A DNA stretch of 8,745 nucleotides from an uncultured Eubacteriales bacterium (GCA_905202605.1 CAJKSU010000116.1:1-8745), one strand, 5' to 3'. Counted from the first letter of the stretch, positions 1 through 6,861 are shown. The notes: generated by a model not told the origin, from the letters alone. Numbers and translations are program-made.

Positions 1-23
1 GCTCAAAAAGCCCGGAAATGGTT

Positions 24-51
24 GATGCGCCTGAGTTTTCTCAGGCGCATC
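24..51. terminator. Perfect 12-bp hairpin at window start
   Basis: GATGCGCCTGAG is followed by a TTTT loop and its exact reverse complement. The stem is GC-rich and perfect. Neither side has a clean U-tract: the plus strand continues TATATCGTTT and the minus strand continues AACCATTTCC. It lies about 90 bases past the stop of the oxidoreductase gene on the minus strand. It could therefore end that operon, or a plus-strand gene left of the window, or both. A smaller hairpin, GTGTTG-tcg-CAACAC, sits at 71-85 between it and the oxidoreductase. Confidence 0.55.
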
Positions 52-142
52 TATATCGTTTGGTAAATATGTGTTGTCGCAACACTATAGCTGCTACTGC
101 TATCAGCGGTTCTATAGGCAATCTAATTATTCTGCATGCAAT

Positions 143-2125
143 TTACAACATCTTTGCCGCGCTCCAGCCGGACACAACCGCCTTATGGACATCCCCTGCC
201 CGATTGCAGTCTCCCAGGAACCGCACCAGCGGCGCCGTGCCGTAAAAGGCCATGGCCGCCTGATGCCGGGGCTCCGTGCCCGTAGCACAGACCACCAACG
301 GCGCTTCTGCGGTCTTCGTCTCCCCCTCCGCGCCGACATAGGTCACACCGGACTCGGTGATCTCCACATAGGACTCCACGCTGGTTTCGTAAGAGAAGCC
401 TTGCTGATGCCGATAGGCATTCTCCAGCATGGAGATATAGTGGGCGTGTGGTGCGTCGGCGGCCAGCATCCGCTGCCGGGACAGGAGCTTTACCTGCTTG
501 CCCTGGCGGCAGAGATACATGCCGGTCTCCACAGCGGTCTCGCTTCCGCCCATGATAACGATCTTTTCCGGCAGCTCTTGGGCATGGCCAAAGACTTCCA
601 TGGGCACCTTTACATTGCCCCCATCTGCCCCTGGAAGGTCCGGGCGCTTGAATTTCGGGCCAATGGCCACAAACACTGCATCGGCATCCATGGCCGCCAC
701 CTGCGCAGGGGATGCCTCGAAACTCAGCCGCACCTCCACACCATTTTGATAGAGCTGGCGGATCAGATAGTTCTTGTAGTCCTCCAGGGGCCACTTGAAG
801 TCCGCATAGTCCGCATGGAGCAGTTGGCCGCCCAGTCGGGAGTTCTTTTCCATTAGGGTCACCTGATGGCCCAGCTTGGCTGCCGTCACCGCCGACACCA
901 TGCCTGCGGGACCGCCGCCAATCACCACCAGCTTTTTCGGCGTGCTTTTGCCAGGAAACAGCCGCTCCAGCTTATCCTCCAAACCGATTTCCGGGTTCAC
1001 GGAACAGTAGGAGCGGAATTTATCCGTGTCGTTAGGCACATGGCACTTGTTGCAGCGGATGCAGGGCCGCACATCCTCGCCCCGGCCTGCATAGAGCTTC
1101 TCGCCATACTGGCTGTCGCAGATAAAGGCCCGGGCCATGCAGAGCATATCCGCCTGATTTTCCCGGATGATTTTGTCGCAGAGTGCCGGATCCTGGAGTC
1201 CCGCGGACACGCCCACCAGGAGCTTTCCGCCCCGGGCCATCACATCTGCCTTCACAGCGGCAGCAGCAGCCAGATTGGGGCATGGATTCTGCCGGGTGGA
1301 GGTAAAGCCAATGGGATGCTGGGGATCCTGCTCCCCCTGACGAATGGTCAACAGATCAATTTTCCCCTCTGCCAACCGGGACAGCTCGATGGTATCCTGA
1401 ATGGTGATGCCCCCGGCTTCCTCGCCGCTGACCAGGCATTCCAGCGGGAAATCCCGGCCCAGGGTCTGCTTCAGAGCATCGAAAATCTCCAGCAGCAGCC
1501 GCGCCCGGCCCTTTACGTTGCCGCCATATTCGTCGGTACGATGGTTGCACAAGGGAGACAGCAGCTGGCTCACCGGGCCGTTCCGATAGGCATTGTGCAA
1601 GGAAAACATCTCAAAGCCCAGCTTCCGAAGGAGCTGTGCCTCCTCCACCACGGAGTCAATGTGCATCTGCATATCCTTTTTGGTGAGGTCGTCACACACC
1701 GGCTTGGAGCCCGGTCCGCCCTCACCGGGCTTTGGTTCAAAGGGCTCGTCCATGTGGGGCCGCAGTTGGAGCCCTATGGGACTGGTCATGGCCACGGAGC
1801 CATAGAGACGGATGGCATCGATCATTTGACAGAGATAGTTGTGGGTAGATGGGTCGCCGATATCCAGGGTGGAGAAATGGGCCGGGGTCATGTCCGCCAG
1901 CCTCAGGTCCGGCTTCATAGGATGGGGGTGCTCCAAGTGGTTGATGTGAATCACGGCCGCACCGTTTCTGGCCCGGTTTGCCATCAGGGTGATCCACTTC
2001 TCTGTGGGGAAGCTCTCGGTGCCCTGGATAAAATGCGGGGTCGCCGCCGAAGAAAGTAAACGGTTTTTCATCAGCACGCCGCCCACCTGTAGAGGGGACA
2101 GCATGGCGTTGTAGCGGTTTTTCAT
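143..2125 (-). CDS. FMN/FAD/4Fe-4S NADH:flavin oxidoreductase, Old Yellow Enzyme / 2,4-dienoyl-CoA reductase family
   Basis: This 660-residue cytoplasmic enzyme has the three-part layout of 2,4-dienoyl-CoA reductase and bile-acid BaiCD/BaiH-type reductases. An N-terminal FMN TIM barrel (about 1-350) contains NHRTDEYGG near 194-202. A cysteine cluster CIRCNKC...C uses Cys355, 358, 361 and 374. An FAD-binding GGGPAG follows near 404, then an NAD(P)-type Rossmann stretch, IVIMGGSETAVE, near 522. The expected chemistry is NAD(P)H-driven reduction of a C=C bond conjugated to a carbonyl; the substrate is unknown. Two features are unusual: the third cysteine is one residue earlier than the C-x2-C-x3-C-x11-C I expect, and the barrel motif reads LHNAYRNG instead of an HGYL-like sequence. 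A GTG at 2134 overlaps the Shine-Dalgarno, so the ATG at 2125, eight bases after AGGAG, is chosen. It lies 30 bases after the lipoprotein stop, probably in one operon. The exact subfamily is uncertain. Confidence 0.93.
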   Translation of the reverse strand: MKNRYNAMLSPLQVGGVLMKNRLLSSAATPHFIQGTESFPTEKWITLMANRARNGAAVIHINHLEHPHPMKPDLRLADMTPAHFSTLDIGDPSTHNYLCQMIDAIRLYGSVAMTSPIGLQLRPHMDEPFEPKPGEGGPGSKPVCDDLTKKDMQMHIDSVVEEAQLLRKLGFEMFSLHNAYRNGPVSQLLSPLCNHRTDEYGGNVKGRARLLLEIFDALKQTLGRDFPLECLVSGEEAGGITIQDTIELSRLAEGKIDLLTIRQGEQDPQHPIGFTSTRQNPCPNLAAAAAVKADVMARGGKLLVGVSAGLQDPALCDKIIRENQADMLCMARAFICDSQYGEKLYAGRGEDVRPCIRCNKCHVPNDTDKFRSYCSVNPEIGLEDKLERLFPGKSTPKKLVVIGGGPAGMVSAVTAAKLGHQVTLMEKNSRLGGQLLHADYADFKWPLEDYKNYLIRQLYQNGVEVRLSFEASPAQVAAMDADAVFVAIGPKFKRPDLPGADGGNVKVPMEVFGHAQELPEKIVIMGGSETAVETGMYLCRQGKQVKLLSRQRMLAADAPHAHYISMLENAYRHQQGFSYETSVESYVEITESGVTYVGAEGETKTAEAPLVVCATGTEPRHQAAMAFYGTAPLVRFLGDCNRAGDVHKAVVSGWSAAKML

Positions 2126-2155
2126 GGGGTTCACTCCTTAAGTAATGGGGTGGGT

Positions 2156-3868
2156 TCAGCGTGTCAGATAGCGATCCAAGGCATTCTGGTAGATCTCCAC
2201 GCAGCGCTGGGCGTCCATGGCCTTCATATCCTCCACAAAGGCGTCCCAGTCCTCCATGGGCTCGTCGCCGATGATGAACCGAATCAGCTTCTCGGAGATC
2301 ATGGTGGACAGATCCGAGTAGATGGAGCTGAGCTCGTTGTTCTCGTCCTCGGTCATGGTGATCTCCGGCAGCACATAGGCGTCGTCAATGTTGCTGGACC
2401 AAATCTTCTGGGCCTCCAGCTGTGCATCGCTGTAGAGGCTGAAAGAGGCGCTGGTATCCACCACCGTGGGCACCATTACCATGGTGTAGAGCAGCTGGCA
2501 GGTCTTAAAGGTGTCGCCGTTGGGATTTGCGGTCATCAGCTCCGTATACTGGGGCTTGCCGTTTCCGTCCAGGGTGTAGCTCTGACCCTCGATACCATAG
2601 TTTGCAAGCAGCACGCCCTCATCGGTGAACCAGTAGTTCACCCACTCCATAACCACCTCCGGATTCTCACAGGTGGCCGCCACGGAATAGCTGGTAAGGC
2701 CTGTGCGGTCAGCGTCGAAATGGGTCTTATCACCGGCCTTCTGCACCGGGTCGGTAATGGCCACGCAGTGGAAGCCATCGTCGTTGGCATTGTCGTCGTA
2801 GGACTGCATCTGGCTCACATCGCCAAACCAGATGCCAGTCTGTCCGGAGGTGACATAGCCCGCCAGATCCGGGCCGTTGGTATCCGCTTCACAGCTCACA
2901 AAATCCCGGCTGATGAGGCCCTCGGAATACCACTGGTTGAGCAGGGTGATATAGTCCCGGAACCCCTCCTCCAGCAGGGAAAATTTCACTTCCCCGTCTA
3001 CCTGATAGAAGGGATCGGTGACGCGGCCCCGGGCGTTGGCGGTATAGCTGAGCACCCCGAAGCCAGATGCAAAGTAGTTGTTCTGCGCAGAGATGGTGTT
3101 GGGCAGAAGGAAAGTATAGGCCGGGTCATAGGCATCCTTGAACGCGGTCAGCACCTCATGCCAGTCGTCATAGGTCACAGGGGTGTCTAAATTCAGGGCA
3201 TCCAGCCAGTCCTGACGGATCATAGGGCCGGTGGAGGGGCCCAGATCCTCGCTGAAAAAAGAGGTCAGCTCCACCACGTAGCCGCTGTCCGTGAGAGAGT
3301 CCCGCTCGTCCTGGGCCGTGCGGGTACGGTAGTAGTCATAGTCCGGGGCGTATTCCAGGTATTCCGACACATCCATCAGAATATCGTCGGCTACGGCCAC
3401 CTCACCGCCGCCGGGATAGTTGGCTGCCGCATTGGGGATCAAATCTGGGAGCGTTCCGGCCGCCGCCCACAGGGTCAGCGCCTCTGCGTCTCCCATGCCG
3501 CCGGAGGCTACAAACTCCACATGGACACCGGTGCGTTCCTCCACCGCCTGAAATACGGTATGCTCATTAAAATCTGCGAATCTGGTCCCAACACCGCCGG
3601 GCATATCAAAGGACATGGTGATGGTCAGATCGTCCCCGGAGAGGGGATAGGAAATCACGGCGCGGGGCGCTTCCTCCGCTGCCGAAGTCTCCACCTGTGC
3701 CGGCTCTGCACTGCTCTCCTGAACCGGGCTTTCCGGTGCTACGGCAACCGGCGCAGCGGAAGCATCCGACTGCGGCTTCTCACTGGGCACCGTCTCTCCG
3801 CCGCAGGCACATAGCGACACCGCCAAGGCTCCGCTTAAAAGCATTGCAAAGATCTTTTTACATTTCAC
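2156..3868 (-). CDS. Extracellular solute-binding lipoprotein (ABC-transporter family 1, LplA/YtcQ-like)
   Basis: The 570-residue product begins with a lipoprotein signal peptide: positive KCKK, a hydrophobic core and the lipobox LCAC with Cys22 as the lipidated residue. A Ser/Ala/Pro/Glu-rich linker (about 24-68) follows, then a large binding domain. The regions around VEERTGVHVEFVASGG, LPDLIPNAA, IRQDWLDALNLDTPVTYDDW and VVMEWVNYWFTDEGVLLANYG are typical of the oligosaccharide/polyol-type binding proteins LplA, YtcQ and LipO. It should be anchored on the outer face of the membrane and deliver a ligand to a permease. No permease or ATPase subunit for import is visible here. The start is a GTG at 3868, supported by TAGGAGG eight bases upstream; no nearby ATG competes. 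It lies between its probable AraC-type regulator and the oxidoreductase. The ligand cannot be told from sequence. Confidence 0.93.
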   Translation of the reverse strand: MKCKKIFAMLLSGALAVSLCACGGETVPSEKPQSDASAAPVAVAPESPVQESSAEPAQVETSAAEEAPRAVISYPLSGDDLTITMSFDMPGGVGTRFADFNEHTVFQAVEERTGVHVEFVASGGMGDAEALTLWAAAGTLPDLIPNAAANYPGGGEVAVADDILMDVSEYLEYAPDYDYYRTRTAQDERDSLTDSGYVVELTSFFSEDLGPSTGPMIRQDWLDALNLDTPVTYDDWHEVLTAFKDAYDPAYTFLLPNTISAQNNYFASGFGVLSYTANARGRVTDPFYQVDGEVKFSLLEEGFRDYITLLNQWYSEGLISRDFVSCEADTNGPDLAGYVTSGQTGIWFGDVSQMQSYDDNANDDGFHCVAITDPVQKAGDKTHFDADRTGLTSYSVAATCENPEVVMEWVNYWFTDEGVLLANYGIEGQSYTLDGNGKPQYTELMTANPNGDTFKTCQLLYTMVMVPTVVDTSASFSLYSDAQLEAQKIWSSNIDDAYVLPEITMTEDENNELSSIYSDLSTMISEKLIRFIIGDEPMEDWDAFVEDMKAMDAQRCVEIYQNALDRYLTR

Positions 3869-3883
3869 AAGAACTTCCTCCTA

Positions 3884-3900
3884 ACATATCTAAGATATGT
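3884..3900 (-). promoter_or_regulatory. Palindrome abutting the ribosome binding site of the lipoprotein gene
   Basis: ACATATC-TTA-GATATGT is a perfect 7-bp inverted repeat with a 3-base centre. It lies in the short leader of the lipoprotein mRNA and ends directly before TAGGAGG. In RNA it could form a hairpin beside the ribosome binding site; in DNA it could be an operator just downstream of the start site. No regulator can be assigned. Confidence 0.4.
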
Positions 3901-3902
3901 CC

Positions 3903-3932
3903 AGTATATCGGACCGCAGTTCTTTCTGTAAA
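3903..3932 (-). promoter_or_regulatory. Promoter of the lipoprotein-oxidoreductase operon
   Basis: On the minus strand TTTACA (3927-3932), an 18-base spacer and TATACT (3903-3908) form a good but not perfect sigma-A promoter. The -10 is bracketed by GTCC and GGAC, a small inverted repeat. The suboptimal spacer and -35 fit a promoter that needs an activator. The predicted leader is about 30 bases long. Confidence 0.6.
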
Positions 3933-3936
3933 CCGG

Positions 3937-3967
3937 CAGAATCTGACCAGGCTCCGTCAAAATCTGA
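3937..3967 (-). promoter_or_regulatory. Tandem direct repeats, probable AraC-type activator site
   Basis: On the minus strand TCAGATTTTG (3958-3967) and TCAGATTCTG (3937-3946) are two copies of the same 10-mer, differing at one base and spaced 21 bases apart, which is two helical turns. The second copy ends four bases before the -35. AraC-family proteins carry two helix-turn-helix units and commonly bind tandem direct repeats at this spacing and position. The repeats lie directly after the stop codon of an AraC-type gene, so that protein is the natural candidate to bind them. Confidence 0.6.
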
Positions 3968-3970
3968 ACC

Positions 3971-5155
3971 TCAATCCCGCTTTTCCCGGTATGCCGAGGG
4001 CGTGCTGCCGGTGACGCTTTTAAAGGTCCGTGCAAAAGTCTGATCGTTGAGATAGCCCACCTGCAGCGCCACCTCCCAGATTCTTAAATTTGTTGTTCCC
4101 AGCAGTACCATGGCTTGGGCAATGCGCTTATGCTGGAGATAGGGTAGCACCCCGGTTCCCTTCTCCCGCTTGAAGATCCGGGAGAGATAGGAAGGGCTGA
4201 TCTTGAACATGGCAGACAGCGCATCAATGCTGAGATCCGGGTCTGCATAATGCCGGTCCACATAGTCCGCAATCCGCAACGCTCGGCTTGCCCCCAAATC
4301 CTCCTGGGCACGGGAAAAGTAATCGCATAAGCCCAGCGCCACTGACCGGAAGGTGGCAGAAAGCTGCTCCGCTGCCGGTGCGTCCATGATCTTACGAAAA
4401 GCATCCAGCTCCGAGAGGAAATCCGTGTCGCCTCCCGAGGTGATCTCCGCCGTCATCTGATTCACCAAACCCAGCAGCCGTCGCTTCTCAAGCATCAATG
4501 TATTTCTGCTGTCCAAGGCGCCGGAAGCAGATCGCAGTGCCAGTGCCTCCAGGACTCCGTCCCGATCTCCCTCCAAAACCCGGTTTATGAGCCGTCGGTC
4601 CCGCTCAAAGGTGGTGTCCATGCGCTGATAGGTGGCTGCATCCAGCTCGTCATAGGAGATGGCTTTGTCTTTAAGATTCTGCATATCAATGATGCCCAGC
4701 ACCTCCAGCACCTCATAGTAGCCGTCGTTCAAGCCTCCCATGCCGTGCTTTTCCCGGCTGACACTCACTGCCACAGCATGGACAGGACAGAGCCGCTCCA
4801 CCAGCTGCCGCCCCAACTCCAAGGGCTCAGCGCCATCCGCCCGGTTTCTGCACAGTACCGCAAAAAATACGTCATCCTGGAACAGCTCCCAGGCGTCCCA
4901 TCCTGGGGCATCTGTCAAAAAATCCCGGGCAATCCCATGGATGTCCGGCTCCGGCGGCGGTGTCCAGCTTCCCTCTGCCGGTCCTGTGCCGCATAATCGA
5001 AGCCCCATTACCGCAAACTGCTCGGATTGAAATCGCAGCCCGAATTCCTGCAAAAGGGAAGAAAGCTCCGGCACCTCCCGCGCCCGTCCCTGCAAAAGCC
5101 GCTGCAGCAGCGTGTCCCGTACTGCATCGTCAATAAAGTGCTGCCGATCATCCAT
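3971..5155 (-). CDS. AraC-family transcriptional regulator
   Basis: This 394-residue DNA-binding protein has a C-terminal AraC/XylS domain at about 292-394. The first helix-turn-helix runs through LSIDALSAMFKISPSYLSRIFK and the second through IWEVALQVGYLNDQTFARTFK, ending in the typical TGSTPSAYREKR. The first 290 residues show no receiver domain or membrane segment that I can see. They resemble the large non-conserved sensory halves of YesN-like regulators found beside sugar-type binding proteins. An in-frame GTG at 5176 lies upstream of the Shine-Dalgarno, so the ATG at 5155, eight bases after AAAGGAGG, is taken as the start. It is read in the same direction as the lipoprotein and oxidoreductase genes and stops just before the direct repeats upstream of the lipoprotein promoter. 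The most likely role is ligand-dependent activation of that operon; this is inference from position. Confidence 0.92.
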   Translation of the reverse strand: MDDRQHFIDDAVRDTLLQRLLQGRAREVPELSSLLQEFGLRFQSEQFAVMGLRLCGTGPAEGSWTPPPEPDIHGIARDFLTDAPGWDAWELFQDDVFFAVLCRNRADGAEPLELGRQLVERLCPVHAVAVSVSREKHGMGGLNDGYYEVLEVLGIIDMQNLKDKAISYDELDAATYQRMDTTFERDRRLINRVLEGDRDGVLEALALRSASGALDSRNTLMLEKRRLLGLVNQMTAEITSGGDTDFLSELDAFRKIMDAPAAEQLSATFRSVALGLCDYFSRAQEDLGASRALRIADYVDRHYADPDLSIDALSAMFKISPSYLSRIFKREKGTGVLPYLQHKRIAQAMVLLGTTNLRIWEVALQVGYLNDQTFARTFKSVTGSTPSAYREKRD

Positions 5156-5457
5156 TTGCGCTGCCTCCTTTCGCACAAAATTGCACTGGTTCTAGTATGG
5201 TCGGAATTTGACCTTCTGTCAAGAGGGAAGCAAGCAGCACGCAAAGCATCCCGGCTATCGGGCCGCGCCATGAGATGGGTGGTGATAATTCCAGCTGCCT
5301 GAACAGAAGGCTGCTCTGGGCTTTCCATCGGCACAGGTGTTTCCTCCGGTGCGGTAGTCGGTGCGTCTACTGCCGCTGTAGCTGCTTCTGATGCGTCAGA
5401 AGTGCCGCAGGCAGTCAGCAAACACAGGGTCAACACTGCTGCACATCGTCGTTTCAT
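5008..5457 (-). pseudogene. Truncated lipoprotein, remnant of a second solute-binding protein
   Basis: The frame starts with a clear lipoprotein signal peptide, MKRRCAAVLTLCLLTACG, with lipobox LTAC, and continues into an Ala/Thr/Pro/Glu-rich linker of about 40 residues. This is the same build as the first 70 residues of the intact binding protein at 2156-3868. Past about 5280 the reading turns into Cys/Arg-rich sequence. Its last part lies inside the start of the AraC gene in another frame, so only 5457 to about 5225 looks like real coding sequence. The start at 5457 is chosen over the ATG at 5463 because AAGGAG is seven bases upstream of 5457. Its upstream region shares CAGTTCT-N4-GTAAAC (5491-5507, plus strand) with the intact gene (3917-3933), which suggests a paralogue. 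A genuine short lipoprotein is less likely. Confidence 0.6.
5194..5222 (-). promoter_or_regulatory. Promoter of the AraC-family regulator gene
   Basis: On the minus strand a perfect TTGACA (5217-5222), a 17-base spacer and CATACT (5194-5199, four of six consensus bases) lie about 40 bases before the start codon. The spacer contains GGTC...GACC, a weak dyad that might be an operator. The promoter sits inside the degraded end of the neighbouring lipoprotein remnant. Confidence 0.6.
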
Positions 5458-5524
5458 AACCATTCTCCTTCATTTTACAGTGTTACAGGCCAGTTCTGCC
5501 CGTAAACGGCTGAAATACTTTGAT

Positions 5525-5547
5525 TTCGCACCTTGCGAATTCGCAAG
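5525..5547. promoter_or_regulatory. Operator-like palindrome with an extra half-site
   Basis: CTTGCGAATTCGCAAG (5532-5547) is a perfect 16-bp palindrome. A third copy of the half-site, TTCGCA, lies at 5525-5530, 15 bases from the TTCGCA in the palindrome. The array lies between two divergent starts and overlaps the likely -35 of the plus-strand regulator. It is therefore well placed to bind a dimeric repressor or the regulator itself. Confidence 0.5.
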
Positions 5548-5561
5548 AGTATGGGTATAAT
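5533..5561 (+). promoter_or_regulatory. Promoter of the broken plus-strand regulator
   Basis: TTGCGA (5533-5538), a 17-base spacer and a perfect TATAAT (5556-5561) lie 30 bases before the start codon at 5591. The -35 is formed by one arm of the palindrome, so binding there would be expected to block transcription. Confidence 0.55.
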
Positions 5562-5590
5562 GGATGCATTCTAACAAGGGAGGAAGCACC

Positions 5591-6552
5591 ATGCTGTTCG
5601 GCCCCAATATCCACCCCGAGCGTCAAAAGCTACGGCTGATCCAGCTGATTTCCCAGGATACCCCTCTACCCCCAACCAAGATGGGCAGCGGTTTTGTGTT
5701 TTTTTGCGGTATGAGCCGGACAGCTCCGAGTCGCGGCAAATTCTTCTGGAGCAGGAGGCGGATCAGGCCATGGCACAGCTGGGTCTATCCGGTATTTCCG
5801 TCTATTATGGGGGCAAATTGGTGGTGCTGGTGCAGTCGCAAAAGGGGCAGAGTGCCATTCGAAGGCTCCTTGGTCACATCGACATGCCCTATGCCTATGT
5901 GGTCTCCCCGGAGGTCACCGGCGAAAGTCTGATTCCCCGGGCCTACCGCATTGCCCAAACAGAGCTTCGCCAGCGTCTGTTTCGCAAGCAGCATCCGGCC
6001 GTGTTTCTCTCCCAGGAGGATCCCAGCAGCAGTGAAGCGCCCCTTTCCGCCCAGGATAAGGATGCGGAACGGCGGCTATTCCTCAAATTGGTGAATCTGG
6101 ACTTTGACGGTGCTGCCATCTGCGCCCAGGAGTTGCTCAGCACCCTGGGTATGGCGGGGAGCAACGATATTGCCCTGATGAAGCTCCGGTTGTTTTGTCT
6201 GCTGGAAAATGCCGCATGGTTCCTGGCCTTCCGTTCCGGCAAGGATCAGTGTATGTCCGACGTTACGCCCCACTACCTGGGGGATTTTCTTGGCGCCGAG
6301 AATATCGACAAGCTCTTAACCCACACCGCCGCCTTTATTCGTCTGCTGGAGCGGGAATTTTCCCCGTCAGACAGCAGCTTCTCCCAGTGAATAAACCGCA
6401 TTCTGGCCTATATCAGCGATCACTATATGGAGCCCCAGCTCACCGTTACCGCCATTGCCTGCCACTTTGGCCTTTCCCCCAAGCAGCTTTCCAGGGATTT
6501 TGGACGGCTGGTTGGAACCTCACCCTCCGCTTACCTGCCGGAGATTCGGTTT
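5591..6552 (+). pseudogene. Broken AraC-family regulator (frameshift, nonsense codon, truncated)
   Basis: GGGAGG seven bases before the ATG at 5591 gives a good start. The first 37 residues (MLFGPNIHPERQ...) run into a T7 tract at 5699-5705. Continuing needs the next frame, which reads LRYEPDSSES and onward to a TGA at 6388-6390; an eighth T would restore one frame. After the TGA the same frame continues as INRILAYISDHY and then LTVTAIACHFGLSPKQLSRDF, the first helix-turn-helix of an AraC domain, followed by GTSPSAYLPEIR. The second helix-turn-helix is missing, because the frame passes into recombinase sequence at about 6544-6552. Three separate lesions make a working full-length regulator very unlikely. 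It was once a divergent partner of the lipoprotein remnant, repeating the regulator-plus-binding-protein pairing seen at 2156-5155. Confidence 0.8.
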
Positions 6553-6729
6553 CATGATCTCCGCCATACGTTCGCCACGCTGGCCCTCCAGAACGGCGTG
6601 GATGTAAAAACCGTGTCAGGGATGCTGGGCCACTTCTCGGCTGGGTTCACACTGGATACTTACGCCCATGTGACTACTGCGGCGCAGAAGAAGGCAGCGG
6701 AGACCATGGGAGAGGTGCTGGCGGGATAA
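6544..6729 (+). pseudogene. C-terminal fragment of a tyrosine recombinase (integrase)
   Basis: About 60 residues match the end of a phage/ICE-type tyrosine integrase. HDLRHTFATLAL carries the catalytic Arg and His, MLGHFS carries the second His of the active site, and LDTYAH carries the nucleophilic Tyr. A tail, AAQKKAAETMGEVLAG, precedes TAA. The N-terminal arm-binding, core-binding and first catalytic Arg parts, usually some 300 residues, are absent. The fragment is fused in frame to a truncated AraC domain, and the join falls in codons reading I-R-F, which could belong to either family. It cannot be an active recombinase alone. A chimeric peptide could start at the ATG at 6427, but no ribosome binding site is visible there. 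It marks the edge of a former mobile element. Confidence 0.85.
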
Positions 6730-6736
6730 ATGTAAA

Positions 6737-6775
6737 AGGCAACTGCCGCAGGTGGACTTCCTGCGGCAGTTGCCT
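6737..6775 (+). terminator. Strong hairpin after the integrase fragment
   Basis: AGGCAACTGCCGCAGG, a 7-base loop and the exact reverse complement form a perfect 16-bp stem starting seven bases after the recombinase stop. The plus-strand sequence after it, ATATTTCATT, is only moderately U-rich. The minus strand reads TTTTACATTT after the stem, so the hairpin may also end transcription of the ATPase gene on the opposite strand. Confidence 0.7.
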
Positions 6776-6861
6776 ATATTTCATTATAAATCACTATCCG
6801 CCTTATCCTTTTCCTTATGCAAATACATCAGTACTGCCACAACCTTCTTCATTATGTAGCA

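Noticed and set aside
143..2125. Calling the reductase bilirubin reductase BilR or a bile-acid Bai enzyme
   Set aside because: The fold family fits, but the active-site loop differs from what I know of BilR, and no other bai-type gene is nearby. The sequence alone does not support a substrate.
71..3190. Long plus-strand open frames (71-856, 866-2059, 2150-3190)
   Set aside because: All lie exactly antisense and codon-aligned to the oxidoreductase and lipoprotein genes. In GC-rich genes this frame rarely meets stops, because the codons TTA, CTA and TCA are scarce. The predicted proteins match no family and have no ribosome binding sites.
5696..5707. Programmed -1 frameshift at the T7 run
   Set aside because: The frame register does not give a proper X-XXY-YYZ heptamer, and the gene has a nonsense codon and truncation downstream, so decay explains it better.
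6388..6390. TGA as a selenocysteine codon
   Set aside because: AraC regulators do not use selenocysteine, and the gene is broken in two other places.
6784..6852. 22-codon frame (MKKVVAVLMYLHKEKDKADSDL region) just after the ATPase stop, in the same frame as the ATPase
   Set aside because: It is very short with no ribosome binding site. It could be a read-through tail or the stump of a lost partner gene, but nothing supports translation, and it does not look like the start of RloB.
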